A DNA stretch of 64,000 bases from the NCBI GenBank assembly GCA_963735115.1, contig CAVTJR010000003.1:62001-126000 (forward strand). The letters run 5' to 3'. The stretch comes from JAKACA01 sp963735115 (GTDB lineage: Bacteria > Actinomycetota > Acidimicrobiia > Acidimicrobiales > Bog-793). Below are positions 43,360 through 51,872 of this stretch, one piece after another. Numbering within the stretch: position 1 is the first letter of the stretch; the number at the start of each line of letters is the position of its first letter. The notes under the pieces were generated by a model. It searched no databases, had not been told where the DNA came from, and was given only the letters and a program-made list of their open reading frames with translations. The position numbers and the translations under genes were made by a program.

Positions 43360-44232
43360 ATGACGCGGATCACGGACCTCCTCGGCGCCAAGGGCTGCGT
43401 GTCGATAGAGCTCTGGCCCCCTCGCAGCGAGGCGGCGGAGGAACGGCTGGAAGCGGCTCTGCTCGAGCTGGAGGCGCTCCATCCGGCGTTCATCTCGATC
43501 ACCTACGGCGCCGGAGGCTCCACGCGAGAGCGCACCCACGACCTCGTCGTGAAGCTGGCGGAGCGTGGCCGCAGCGTGTCCATGGCCCACCTCGTCTGTG
43601 CCGGCCACACCCGCGCCGAGCTCGCAGAGATACTGGCGGCGTATCGGCACGCCGGTATCGAGAACGTGCTGGCGCTACGAGGGGATCCACCCTTGTCCGG
43701 CGGGGATCGTCTCGCCGAAGGCGAGCTGGCTCATGCCATCGACCTCGTCGAACTGGCCAAGGAGGTTGGCGACTTCTGCGTAGGCGTTGCTGCCCACCCC
43801 GAAGGTCATCCCGACTCGGCCGACCGGACGAGCGACCTCGCCTACCTGGCCGCCAAGCTCGAGGTGGCCGATTTTGCCATCACGCAGTTCTTCTTTCGCG
43901 CCAGCGACTACTGCAGACTCGTGGACGACCTGCGCAAGCTCGGCGTCACCCGGCCGATCGTGCCGGGCGTGATGCCCATCACGAACGCCCGCACGGTGCT
44001 GAGGATGGCGGACATGTCGGGCAGCGCCGTCCCCGAGGAGCTGGCGGCACGGATCGACGCCGTCTCCGACCAGCCCGGGGAGGTCCACAAGATCGGGGTG
44101 GACGTGGCGACTGAGCTGTGCGATCAGCTGCTCGCCCAAGGGGTGCCCGGTCTGCACTTCTACACCATGAACCAGTCGCGGGCGACGATCGAGGTGTGCG
44201 CCAACCTCGGCATCGAGGCACCCGTCAGCTGA
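43360..44232 (+). CDS. metF: Methylenetetrahydrofolate reductase
   Basis: FAD TIM-barrel enzyme making 5-methyl-THF for methionine. 290 residues. SIELWPPRSEAAEERL carries the catalytic Glu; ISITYGAGGSTRERT, NVLALRGDPP, ITQFFFRASDYCRLVD and PGVMPITN are conserved. CAGACT, eight bases before the ATG, is a weak -10 candidate. It continues the one-carbon gene group after folD. Confidence 0.93.
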   Translation: MTRITDLLGAKGCVSIELWPPRSEAAEERLEAALLELEALHPAFISITYGAGGSTRERTHDLVVKLAERGRSVSMAHLVCAGHTRAELAEILAAYRHAGIENVLALRGDPPLSGGDRLAEGELAHAIDLVELAKEVGDFCVGVAAHPEGHPDSADRTSDLAYLAAKLEVADFAITQFFFRASDYCRLVDDLRKLGVTRPIVPGVMPITNARTVLRMADMSGSAVPEELAARIDAVSDQPGEVHKIGVDVATELCDQLLAQGVPGLHFYTMNQSRATIEVCANLGIEAPVS

Positions 44233-44277
44233 GGTCTCCAGCCGTGCCAGTGGCGGTCTGAAGCGGGCGGGTGCCGC

Positions 44278-44781
44278 TCAGGCGTCGACGACGATCTCGA
44301 CGCCGAGAGCGAGAGCAGCCTCGGTGGGGTCGTGGCCGAGCGGCGTCAGGGCCACGAGCACGGGGATGGCGCGGCGACCGTGGTCGGTGAGCACGCGGGC
44401 TGCCCGTGCGACGGCCTCCAGGTCCGCCGTGCAGGCACGGGAGGCAACGCCGACGACGAGGTGCACCGTGGAGCGGCGAGGGCCGGAGACGCCCTGGGCG
44501 ACGAGCGCCACCTGTTGCAGCTGCAGTTCCTCATCCGGCGAGAGGGGCACGTCCCAGCGGGCGAGCACTTCGGCGAGGTCGTCCAGGTCCTGCCGGGCGA
44601 GGCGGCGAACGTCTCCGACGCCCGCCAGGAGGCGACCGGGGTCCGCCCGCAGCTCAGCGACGACCTGACGACGCTTCAGGTCGTCGATCGCGCTCTCGAG
44701 GGCACCCAGGCGCTCGCCGAGATCCTCGTGATCACGCTCGGCCGTCTCGCCGCCGGCATGCTCGTCGCGTTCTGGCGGCAA
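44278..44781 (-). CDS. Hypothetical protein with N-terminal helical segment
   Basis: Not recognised. 167 residues from TTG 44781, supported by GAGGTGGGCGG just upstream. The first half is charged and helical (LGERLGALESAIDDLKRRQV), likely coiled coil. The second half looks like a small alpha/beta domain (RRAIPVLVALTPLGHDPTEA). It lies between metF and icd on the opposite strand; the plus-strand frame over the same bases is just an upward extension of icd. Confidence 0.6.
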   Translation of the reverse strand: MPPERDEHAGGETAERDHEDLGERLGALESAIDDLKRRQVVAELRADPGRLLAGVGDVRRLARQDLDDLAEVLARWDVPLSPDEELQLQQVALVAQGVSGPRRSTVHLVVGVASRACTADLEAVARAARVLTDHGRRAIPVLVALTPLGHDPTEAALALGVEIVVDA

Positions 44782-44897
44782 CCGCCCACCTCCTCGTCGC
44801 CCCTGTGCAGGCTACTCCGGCGCGCTCCTGCGACCGAGGAGGTCGGGTCCCCGGTGACCTCCGTGACGGCCACGGGGGCAAGGGGCGGCATCTCCCA

Positions 44898-44903
44898 TAG
44901 GCT
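44898..44903 (+). promoter_or_regulatory. -10 box TAGGCT before icd
   Basis: Seven bases before ATG 44911, with no ribosome binding site in between. Confidence 0.5.
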
Positions 44904-44910
44904 CCGAGTC

Positions 44911-46107
44911 ATGGCAGAGAAGATCACGATGTCGCCTGACGGCATCTTGCACGTACCAGCCGAGCCGATCATCCCCTTCATAGAGGGCGACGGCACGGGC
45001 GTGGACATCTGGCCGGCCGCCAAGCTCGTGCTGGACGCCGCCGCCGCCAGGCACGGCCACCGAGTCGAGTGGAAGGAGGTCCTGGCGGGCGAGAAGGCGT
45101 TCAAGGAGACGGGTGAGTGGCTGCCCGAGGACACCGTCGAGGCATTCCGTCACCACCTCATCGGCATCAAGGGGCCGCTCACCACCCCGGTCGGCGGCGG
45201 AATACGGTCGCTCAACGTCGCCCTCCGCCAGCTCCTGGATCTCTATGTGTGCCTGCGCCCTGTGCGCTGGTTCACGGGCGTGCCGTCACCAGTTCGCCAC
45301 CCCGAGAAGGTGAACATGGTCATCTTCCGGGAGAACACCGAGGACGTCTACGCCGGCTTGGAGTTGCAGGAGGGGACCGACGAGGCGCGCCGCCTCATCG
45401 AGTTCCTGCAGGACTCCTATGGCTGGTCGATCCGCGCCGACTCGGGAATGGGGATCAAGCCGGTCTCCGAGACGGGCTCCAAGCGCCTCGTACGGGCCGC
45501 GCTCGCGTACGCCGTCAAGCGCGCCCGCCACAGCGTCACGCTCGTGCACAAGGGGAACATCCAGAAGTTCACGGAGGGGGCGTTTCGCACCTGGGGGTAC
45601 GAAGTCGTGCGGGACGAGTTCGCCGACGTCGCCGTCGGCTGGGACGATTGCGCGGGCGAGCCAGGCGACAGGATCCTCGTGAAGGACTCGATCGCCGACA
45701 TCACCCTGCAGCAAGTGCTGACACGACCTGACGAGTTCGATGTCATCGCCACCACGAACCTGAACGGCGACTACCTCTCGGACGCCCTGGCCGCACAGGT
45801 CGGCGGCATCGGCATCGCCCCAGGCGGCAACATCAACTACGTCACCGGCCACGGCGTCTTCGAAGCGACCCACGGCACGGCCCCGAAGTACGCCGGTCAG
45901 GACAAGGTGAACCCAGGATCCCTCCTTCTCTCGGGCGTCCTCATGTACGAGCATCTCGGGTGGCAGGAGGCCGCCGACGACATCGTTCAGGCGCTCGAGC
46001 AGACGATCGCGGACAAGATCGTCACCTACGACTTCGCCCGCCTCATGGAAGGCGCGACCGAGGTGCGATGCAGCGAGTTCGCTCAGGCGATCGCCGACCG
46101 TCTCTGA
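44911..46107 (+). CDS. icd: NADP-dependent isocitrate dehydrogenase
   Basis: TCA-cycle enzyme producing 2-oxoglutarate. 398 residues, type I (E. coli-like) rather than the monomeric form common in many actinobacteria. TPVGGGIRSLNVALRQ holds the substrate Ser that AceK phosphorylates in E. coli. FRENTEDVYAGLE, TLVHKGNIQKFTEGAF, ATTNLNGDYLSD and THGTAPKYAGQDKVNPGS are conserved. It precedes mdh by 27 bases, but mdh has its own -10 candidate. Confidence 0.94.
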   Translation: MAEKITMSPDGILHVPAEPIIPFIEGDGTGVDIWPAAKLVLDAAAARHGHRVEWKEVLAGEKAFKETGEWLPEDTVEAFRHHLIGIKGPLTTPVGGGIRSLNVALRQLLDLYVCLRPVRWFTGVPSPVRHPEKVNMVIFRENTEDVYAGLELQEGTDEARRLIEFLQDSYGWSIRADSGMGIKPVSETGSKRLVRAALAYAVKRARHSVTLVHKGNIQKFTEGAFRTWGYEVVRDEFADVAVGWDDCAGEPGDRILVKDSIADITLQQVLTRPDEFDVIATTNLNGDYLSDALAAQVGGIGIAPGGNINYVTGHGVFEATHGTAPKYAGQDKVNPGSLLLSGVLMYEHLGWQEAADDIVQALEQTIADKIVTYDFARLMEGATEVRCSEFAQAIADRL

Positions 46108-46120
46108 GGCGACGGTTCAT

Positions 46121-46126
46121 TATCCT
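46121..46126 (+). promoter_or_regulatory. -10 box TATCCT before mdh
   Basis: Eight bases before GTG 46135. An ATG at 46130 lies in another frame and is not the start. Confidence 0.4.
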
Positions 46127-46134
46127 GCGATGCC

Positions 46135-47143
46135 GTGAGCGACTCCTCGAGTTCGACAGCCCCCATCCGCGTTGCCGTGACAGGTGCGGCCGGCCAGATC
46201 GGCTACTCCTTGCTGTTCCGCCTGGCGTCCGGCGACCTGCTCGGGCCGGAACAGCCGATCGTGCTCCACCTCATCGAGATCGAGCCCGCCATGAAGGCCC
46301 TCGAGGGTGTCGTGATGGAGCTGAGCGACTGCGCCTTTCCGCTCCTTGCCGGCCTTGAGATCACAACGGATCTGACCGTGGGTTTCGCAGGGGTCGAGTG
46401 GGCGCTCCTGGTCGGGTCAGTCCCGCGCAAAGCCGGCATGGAGCGCAAGGATCTTCTCGGCATCAACGGAGGGATCTTCCGGCCACAGGGTCGGGCGATC
46501 GCCGAGAACGCCGCCTCGCAAGTCCGCATCCTCGTCGTGGGCAACCCGTGTAACACGAACTGCCTCATCGCCCGGTCGAACGCGCCGGAGATCCCGGCCG
46601 ACCGCTGGTTCGCAATGACACGGCTGGACGAGAACCGGGCCAAGTGGCAGCTCTCCCATCGCGCCGGCGTACCGGTGGCGGAGGTCACGAACATGGCCAT
46701 CTGGGGGAACCACTCCTCCACGCAGTTCCCGGATTTCGAGCACGCCCGCATCGGTGGCAGACCTGCCGGCGAGGTCATCGCGGAGCGCGACTGGCTCGAG
46801 GGCGACTTCATCAAGGCGGTGCAGGGCCGCGGCGCCGCCGTCATCGACGCCCGCGGTTCGTCCTCGGCCGCCTCCGCCGCCAATGCGGCCATCGACTCCG
46901 TCCGGAGCGTGTTGGATTCCGACACCCGCCGGCGACTGGACATCGCTCGCCGTGGTCTCTCGGGGAGAGCACGGAGTGCCGGAGGGTCTGCAATTCGGGT
47001 TCCCGGTGCGAAGCGACGGGACCTCTTGGACGGTGGTGGAGGGGATCGAGCACGCCGCCTTCGCGACCGACCGCATCCGAGCCACGACGAACGAGCTGCT
47101 CGAGGAGAAGGCCGACGTCGGACACCTCCTGCCCGACGGCTGA
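46135..47143 (+). CDS. mdh: Malate dehydrogenase (frameshifted here)
   Basis: Oxidises malate to oxaloacetate. VAVTGAAGQIGYSLLFRLAS, VGSVPRKAGMERKDLL, VVGNPCNTNCLIA, MTRLDENRAKWQL and MAIWGNHSSTQFPD (catalytic His) are in the first frame. After NAAIDSVRSVL the frame is lost; the C-terminus (AGDWTSLAVVSRGEHGVPEG to DVGHLLPDG, TGA 47143) is in the +1 frame. One surplus base between about 46908 and 46930 explains this; candidates are the TT at 46912-46913 and the CCC at 46924-46926. Likely a sequence error, though a real mutation cannot be excluded. Confidence 0.9.
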
Positions 47144-47240
47144 GCCACGACGGCCCCGCGGCGAAGGACCAGGACCGGCGCCGCCTGTGGGCGATCGCTG
47201 AGGCGCCCAGGCGTCGTCGTCTCGGTTCGGACGATCGTGC

Positions 47241-48500
47241 TCAGAGGTACTCGACTGCATCCCCGCTGACGCGGTGCCTTGTGTCCAAGAAGTAGCGGGC
47301 GGCGGCAGCCAGAGATGCCAGGTCGAAGGCATCGTGGTCCGTGAGCAGCACGACGCCGTCGGCGCCGGCAGCTTCTGCCACGGTGGCCTCGACTCGGGTG
47401 ACCTGACCGTCGAGGGGACTGGGGCCGGCCAAGGGGTCGGCGAGACGGACACGCGCCCCGAGCTCCAGCAGCTGTTCGACAACGGGCACGGCCGGCGACT
47501 CACGGATGTCGCTCGAGTTGCTCTTGTACGCAAGGCCGAGCACGAGGACCGTGGAGCCGTTCACCGCCAGCGAGCGCCGGTTCAGACCCAACGTCAACCG
47601 CCTGACGACGTAGTTGGGCATGTGCTCGTTGACGTCGTTGGCGATCTCGACGAAACGGAAAGCCTGTCCCATCCGCCGCCGCACGCGCCACGACAAGAAG
47701 GAAGGGTCGACCGGGATGCAGTGCCCGCCGACTCCGGGCCCGGGGAAGAAGGGCAGGAATCCGAAGGGTTTCGTTGAAGCCCCCCTGATCGCCTCCCAGA
47801 TGTCGACTCCGAGGTCCCCGCACGTCATCGCCAGCTCGTTCACGAGGGCGATGTTGACGTGGCGGAACGTGTTCTCGAGGAGCTTTGCGAGCTCGGCCTC
47901 GGCGGTTCCTTTCATCTCAACGGTCTCGCCCACGACGGTGTCGTAGAACCCCTTCACGGCCGCCAGCGAGGCACCGTCGACGCCGGCAACGAGCTTTGGA
48001 GTGTTCTCCAGCTGCCACGTGCCGTTGCCCGGGTCGATCCGCTCCGGGCTGTAGCCGAGGCGGAAGTCACCACCGGCGACGAGGCGCGACGCCTGCTCGA
48101 GGATGGGGGCGACCACCTCCGTCGTCGTGCCCGGGTACGTCGTGGACTCGAGGACGACGCAACAGTCGGGTCGGACGAAGGGACCGAGAAGCTCGCAGGC
48201 CTGCTCGATGTAGGAGACGTCGGGGACGCCGTCTCTGAGGGGGGTGGGCACGGCGATGACCGCCACGTCGAAGTCGGCGCAGCCGGCGATGTCCGAGGTG
48301 GGAACGTACCGTCCGGTGGCCAGGGCCGCCCGAAGACGCTCGGTCGAGATGTCCTCGATGTACGACTCACCGTCGCACAGCTGCTCGATCCGCTCTTTGT
48401 CGACGTCGAACCCGGTGACCTCGTAGCCCACTTCCGTCGCCCGTACCGCCAGCGGCAGACCGACATAGCCCTGCCCAAGAACTGCCACTCGCTGTCCCAT
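47241..48500 (-). CDS. Nucleotide-sugar dehydrogenase (UDP-GlcNAc/ManNAc or UDP-Glc type)
   Basis: 419 residues; oxidises C6 of a UDP-sugar to the uronic acid with two NAD. RVAVLGQGYVGLPLAVRATE is the NAD-binding start, GVGGHCIPVDPSFLSW carries the catalytic Cys, and LGLAYKSNSSDIRESPA the C-terminal domain. PLR and VGGHCIPVDP fit the WecC/WbpA branch better than UDP-glucose dehydrogenase, but the substrate is uncertain. It is next to a sugar-1-phosphate transferase gene, so exopolysaccharide or wall glycan synthesis is likely. Confidence 0.88.
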   Translation of the reverse strand: MGQRVAVLGQGYVGLPLAVRATEVGYEVTGFDVDKERIEQLCDGESYIEDISTERLRAALATGRYVPTSDIAGCADFDVAVIAVPTPLRDGVPDVSYIEQACELLGPFVRPDCCVVLESTTYPGTTTEVVAPILEQASRLVAGGDFRLGYSPERIDPGNGTWQLENTPKLVAGVDGASLAAVKGFYDTVVGETVEMKGTAEAELAKLLENTFRHVNIALVNELAMTCGDLGVDIWEAIRGASTKPFGFLPFFPGPGVGGHCIPVDPSFLSWRVRRRMGQAFRFVEIANDVNEHMPNYVVRRLTLGLNRRSLAVNGSTVLVLGLAYKSNSSDIRESPAVPVVEQLLELGARVRLADPLAGPSPLDGQVTRVEATVAEAAGADGVVLLTDHDAFDLASLAAAARYFLDTRHRVSGDAVEYL

Positions 48501-48508
48501 CGCCCACG

Positions 48509-48514
48509 ACCCTA
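48509..48514 (-). promoter_or_regulatory. -10 box TAGGGT before the nucleotide-sugar dehydrogenase
   Basis: Minus strand, eight bases before ATG 48500. The gene thus seems to have its own promoter apart from the upstream sugar transferase. Confidence 0.4.
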
Positions 48515-48566
48515 TCGGACCCCATCGAGCGGGACCGAGGGCGCGGAGAGGGCGAGCCGCTTGCTC

Positions 48567-50135
48567 CTAGCGAGCGTCGTCGCGAAGGATCGCCGGAATT
48601 GTCTTCAAGATGATGAGGAAATCCGTGAAGAGCGACCACGTCTCGGCGTAGTGCACGTCGAGGCGGAGCATGTCGGCAGGGCTGAGGCGGGAGCGACCGC
48701 TCACCTGCCACAGACCCGTCATGCCGGGAAGGACGTCGAGCCGCCGGAGCTGCCAGTCCTCGTAGAGGTCGACTTCGTAGGAGAGAGCCGGGCGAGGGCC
48801 TACGAGGCTCATGTCGCCCCTGAGGATGTTGAAGAGCTGAGGGAGCTCGTCGATGGAGAAGCGCCGCAGGAAGCGCCCGATCTTCGTGATCCTCGGATCG
48901 TCCGTGAGCTTGAAGAACGCCTCGGAGCCCTCCGAGGCCGTCGCCTGACCGGCGAGCATCCGGAACATGAAGTCTCGGTGAACCTGGTCGGAGGCACCCG
49001 CCATCATGCTGCGAAACTTGAGAAGCTCGAAGCGCTTGCCGTCCATCCCGACCCGCTCCTGGCGGAAGAGCACTGCACCTGGCGAGGACAGCCGGATGAG
49101 GACGGCGATGACCGACATCGGGATGCTGAAGGCGGCGAGGAGGAAGCCGGCGCCGAGGACGTCGACCGCCCGTTTGACGACCCAGTGCGGTCCCCGCACC
49201 GGGTTCTCGAACAGTGTCAGGAGCGGAAAGTCGCCGAAGGACTCGATCTGGACCTTGGAAGGGGGCAGCCCGAACAGCTCCGGCACAGCGCGCAGGCGCG
49301 CCTGGCGCATGCCAGGGTGGCTCACGAGGCGGGCGATCTGCTCGGGAGGCATCGAGAAGGAGGCGATCACGACCTCGTCGATGGGCACCTCGGACGAGAG
49401 TCGCTCCATCACCCCGCCGAGGTCGTGGTCGATCTCGGTGTCAGTGACGTGGGCGATAACGCGATATCCGAGGCCGACCGTCGCCTCGAGGCTCTTCATG
49501 AACGAAAGGGCAGACGGACCGTCGCCCACGACTACCACCGACGAGAGGTTGTGGCCGCTTTGGCGAAGCCGGAGGAGGCCGAGGCGCACGCCCGAGCGGA
49601 CCGCACCGAGAGCGGCTGCCAGCAAGGGCACGGTCAGCAGGATGGTGCCGCGTGAGAAGGGGTGGCCCAAGCTGTTCGGGTGCCAGAAGTACACGACGAG
49701 GGCGAGACCGACGCCGACGATGATCGCCTCGCGACCAGCCTCGACCCACTCCTCCAGGTAGCCGTTGGCGCTCCTCGCCAGATCCGGACGGCTCCGCCAT
49801 GTCAACAAGGCGGTCAAGCCGGCGGCAATGCCACCGACGATCAGGTACGTGGAGAGGAAGGGGTGGGGACCAAGTGCCTGACCAAGAACTTGCTGTGGCT
49901 TGCTGTCCGCGAGGAGGTGGGCAGCACCGACGATGACGAAGGCCATCGCCCCCGAGAGCATGCTCGCGACGAAGAGAAAGGCGTACCGTCGCCGGCGGCG
50001 TCCGGTTGCGAACTTCTGGCCCTTGGCGAAGTGGCTCGTGAGGAGCACCTTCGGCCAGCTTGTGTCCACATCCAGCTCGGCAACGTCATTCGCGTTGAAG
50101 AACTTAAGGGCCTCTTCAGGCCGTTGAACCGCCAT
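48567..50135 (-). CDS. Polyprenyl-phosphate sugar-1-phosphate transferase (WcaJ/PssY-like)
   Basis: Starts glycan synthesis by moving hexose-1-phosphate to undecaprenyl (or decaprenyl) phosphate. 522 residues from ATG 50135; GTG 50186 would add 17. Four or five N-terminal membrane helices, a Rossmann-like domain (SSVVVVGDGPSALSFMKSL), another hydrophobic segment, then the catalytic domain: LFRQERVGMDGKRFELLKFR, RRFSIDELPQLFNILRGDMS, LVGPRPALS and PGMTGLWQVSGRS. The sugar is unknown. Confidence 0.9.
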   Translation of the reverse strand: MAVQRPEEALKFFNANDVAELDVDTSWPKVLLTSHFAKGQKFATGRRRRRYAFLFVASMLSGAMAFVIVGAAHLLADSKPQQVLGQALGPHPFLSTYLIVGGIAAGLTALLTWRSRPDLARSANGYLEEWVEAGREAIIVGVGLALVVYFWHPNSLGHPFSRGTILLTVPLLAAALGAVRSGVRLGLLRLRQSGHNLSSVVVVGDGPSALSFMKSLEATVGLGYRVIAHVTDTEIDHDLGGVMERLSSEVPIDEVVIASFSMPPEQIARLVSHPGMRQARLRAVPELFGLPPSKVQIESFGDFPLLTLFENPVRGPHWVVKRAVDVLGAGFLLAAFSIPMSVIAVLIRLSSPGAVLFRQERVGMDGKRFELLKFRSMMAGASDQVHRDFMFRMLAGQATASEGSEAFFKLTDDPRITKIGRFLRRFSIDELPQLFNILRGDMSLVGPRPALSYEVDLYEDWQLRRLDVLPGMTGLWQVSGRSRLSPADMLRLDVHYAETWSLFTDFLIILKTIPAILRDDAR

Positions 50136-50194
50136 GACACCCCGTCGTTGTCCCCAGCGCACCCTCTGAACGCCGGGCCCAGCCACCTCAACTA

Positions 50195-50250
50195 TGACGC
50201 ATCGCGCACCCCTTGAAAAGGCCTAGGGACGACAATCTGGTGATGCGTCA
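50195..50250. repeat. Spaced inverted repeat before the sugar transferase gene
   Basis: TGACGCATC (50195-50203) and GATGCGTCA (50242-50250) are perfect inverted 9-mers separated by 38 bases. One arm falls between the -35 and -10 of the candidate promoter, the other beyond its start site. This is a plausible pair of operator half sites or a long-loop hairpin. Confidence 0.5.
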
Positions 50251-50262
50251 GTGAATTCTCAA
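50234..50262 (-). promoter_or_regulatory. Candidate promoter of the sugar transferase gene
   Basis: On the minus strand TTGAGA (50262-50257) and CAGATT (50239-50234) are 17 bases apart. A transcript would start near 50227 and have a leader of about 90 bases to ATG 50135. Confidence 0.45.
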
Positions 50263-50294
50263 CGACTGATCGGGGGGAACCGCCCGCCTTCAGG

Positions 50295-50510
50295 TCAGTC
50301 AAGCTTCAGCTCGAGCTCCACACCCATCCGCCGGAGGTAGGTTAGCCGACGTTGGGCGGCATGCGCCCACAGCGACAGATCCGCTTCGAAGTGATCGCGA
50401 TCGCCGTCCTCGTACGCATGCTCAAGCTCGTCGAAGGCAGCATCTTCCTGATCGAGCAGCTGCCGATAACGCTGCAGCATCTGATCGTCGATCACGCCGG
50501 TGAGGGTCAT
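50295..50510 (-). CDS. Small hypothetical protein
   Basis: Not recognised. 71 residues from ATG 50510, which is preceded by GGGAGA; a longer start at 50543 is possible. Charged and helical (DQMLQRYRQLLDQEDAAFDE, LSLWAHAAQRRLTYLRRMG), with no Cys or membrane segment. Upstream of the sugar transferase and on the same strand. Confidence 0.55.
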   Translation of the reverse strand: MTLTGVIDDQMLQRYRQLLDQEDAAFDELEHAYEDGDRDHFEADLSLWAHAAQRRLTYLRRMGVELELKLD

Positions 50511-50577
50511 GCCGGTCTCCCTTCGTGGAAAGCGATCTGCCAATCGTACTCGCGCAAGGCTGCGGAGCGGTTTGGGT

Positions 50578-50976
50578 TCAGGTGACGATCCGGTGAAGTT
50601 GGCGGGCGGCGGCTGCGACCGCCTCGACAGACGCCGCCGCCTCGACGAGACGGGCGGCGTCGCCGCGGATCTTGATCCGACCAGCGGCCAGCAACGAGGC
50701 GCCCGTCACCTCACCCCTCGCCATGGCGAGGGCGTCTGCGTAGGCAGCCACGAGCACGACCTCGGCAGTGTCGAGCGAATGCGGCGTCAAGCGGGCGGGC
50801 CGCCCACCCCCCATCACAATCGAATAACGGACCTCTCCTCCCGCAGACGACACATCGGTCACGATCTGGCCGAGCACGATCGAAGGCTCCTCGACCACGG
50901 CGATCTGACCGAGGGCCGCACCGAGCGCTTCGAACCACTCGGGGGAAAGGAAGCTGATGGCAGCCTGCGCGGGCAC
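50578..50976 (-). CDS. SCP2 sterol-carrier-like domain protein
   Basis: 132 residues from GTG 50976, nine bases after the sdhB stop. FLSPEWFEALGAALGQIAV, then RYSIVMGGGRPARLTPHSLD, YADALAMARGEVTGASLLAA and GRIKIRGDAARLVEAA show the pattern of small SCP2-like proteins that bind lipids or acyl-CoA. The ligand is unknown. Probably transcribed with sdhCAB. Confidence 0.7.
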   Translation of the reverse strand: MPAQAAISFLSPEWFEALGAALGQIAVVEEPSIVLGQIVTDVSSAGGEVRYSIVMGGGRPARLTPHSLDTAEVVLVAAYADALAMARGEVTGASLLAAGRIKIRGDAARLVEAAASVEAVAAAARQLHRIVT

Positions 50977-50984
50977 CCCTCGAG

Positions 50985-51872
50985 TCAATCGGCTGCGACG
51001 TCGGGGGTGCCGCCCGGCTCCGCGCCGACAACGGCTTCTCTGGCGCCACCTCCGTCGGCGGATGTGCGAGCTTGCACGGCAGCCGCTCCCGTGTGCGTGG
51101 CCGCCTCCGCCGCCGACAGCGGGCCCGGGCGACCGAGGATCTTGCGTCCGATCCACACGACCGGGTCGTAGCGCACGTCCACGACGCGCTCTTTCAAGGG
51201 GATGATGGCGTTGTCTGTGATGTGGATGTCCTCCGGGCAGACCTCCGTGCAGCACTTGGTGATGTTGCACAGGCCGATTCCCATCCGCTCGGAGATGTAC
51301 TCACGACGGTCCAAGGTATCGAGGGGGTGCATCTCGAGCTCAGCCAGCCGCACGAAGAAACGCGGCCCGGCGTAGCGCGGCTTGTTCTCCTCGTGGTCCC
51401 GGATCACATGGCAGACGTTCTGACAGAGGAAGCACTCGATGCACTTGTGGAACTCCTGCCCCCGGTCGATGTCGACCTGGGCCATGCGGTAGCCCTCCGG
51501 AGGCTTCGCCATCGGCGTGAAGGCAGGAATCCGCTTGGCCACCTCGAAGTTGTACGACACGTCGGTGACGAGATCCCGCATCACGGGAAAGGCACGCATG
51601 GGCGACACCGTCACCTCACCGGGTGGGAGGGCGCTCATGCGCGTCATGCACATGAGGCGCGGTTTCCCGTTGATCTCGGCTGAGCAGGAGCCGCACTTGC
51701 CCGCCTTGCAGTTCCAGCGGACGGCGAGATCCGGTGCCTGTGTGGCCTGGATGCGATGGACGACGTCGAGGACGACCTCGCCCTCCTGGGCTGGGAGCCG
51801 GTAGGTCTCGAAGGCGCCTCCAGAGGCGTCGCCTCGCCAGAGCTTCATGACGACCTCGCCGAGGGCGGCCAT
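50985..51872 (-). CDS. sdhB: Succinate dehydrogenase iron-sulfur subunit
   Basis: 295 residues; carries electrons from the flavoprotein to quinone. RWNCKAGKCGSCSAEINGK gives the 2Fe-2S ligands, and HKCIECFLCQNVCHV and GLCNITKCCTEVCPEDI the other clusters. The last 50 residues are Ala/Gly-rich and unconserved. ATG 51872 overlaps the sdhA stop. Confidence 0.93.
   Translation of the reverse strand: MAALGEVVMKLWRGDASGGAFETYRLPAQEGEVVLDVVHRIQATQAPDLAVRWNCKAGKCGSCSAEINGKPRLMCMTRMSALPPGEVTVSPMRAFPVMRDLVTDVSYNFEVAKRIPAFTPMAKPPEGYRMAQVDIDRGQEFHKCIECFLCQNVCHVIRDHEENKPRYAGPRFFVRLAELEMHPLDTLDRREYISERMGIGLCNITKCCTEVCPEDIHITDNAIIPLKERVVDVRYDPVVWIGRKILGRPGPLSAAEAATHTGAAAVQARTSADGGGAREAVVGAEPGGTPDVAAD

Noticed and set aside
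44332..44910. 193-codon N-terminal extension of icd
   Set aside because: The icd protein begins normally at ATG 44911 behind TAGGCT; the upstream codons show no homology and oppose a minus-strand gene.
47859..49655. 598-residue plus-strand open frame opposite the sugar dehydrogenase and sugar transferase
   Set aside because: The minus strand has unmistakable family motifs in both genes; the plus frame has none.
50500..51171. 223-residue plus-strand open frame between the small hypothetical gene and sdhB
   Set aside because: It covers an SCP2-like gene and the sdhB end on the opposite strand; its translation is Arg/Gly-rich and motif-free.
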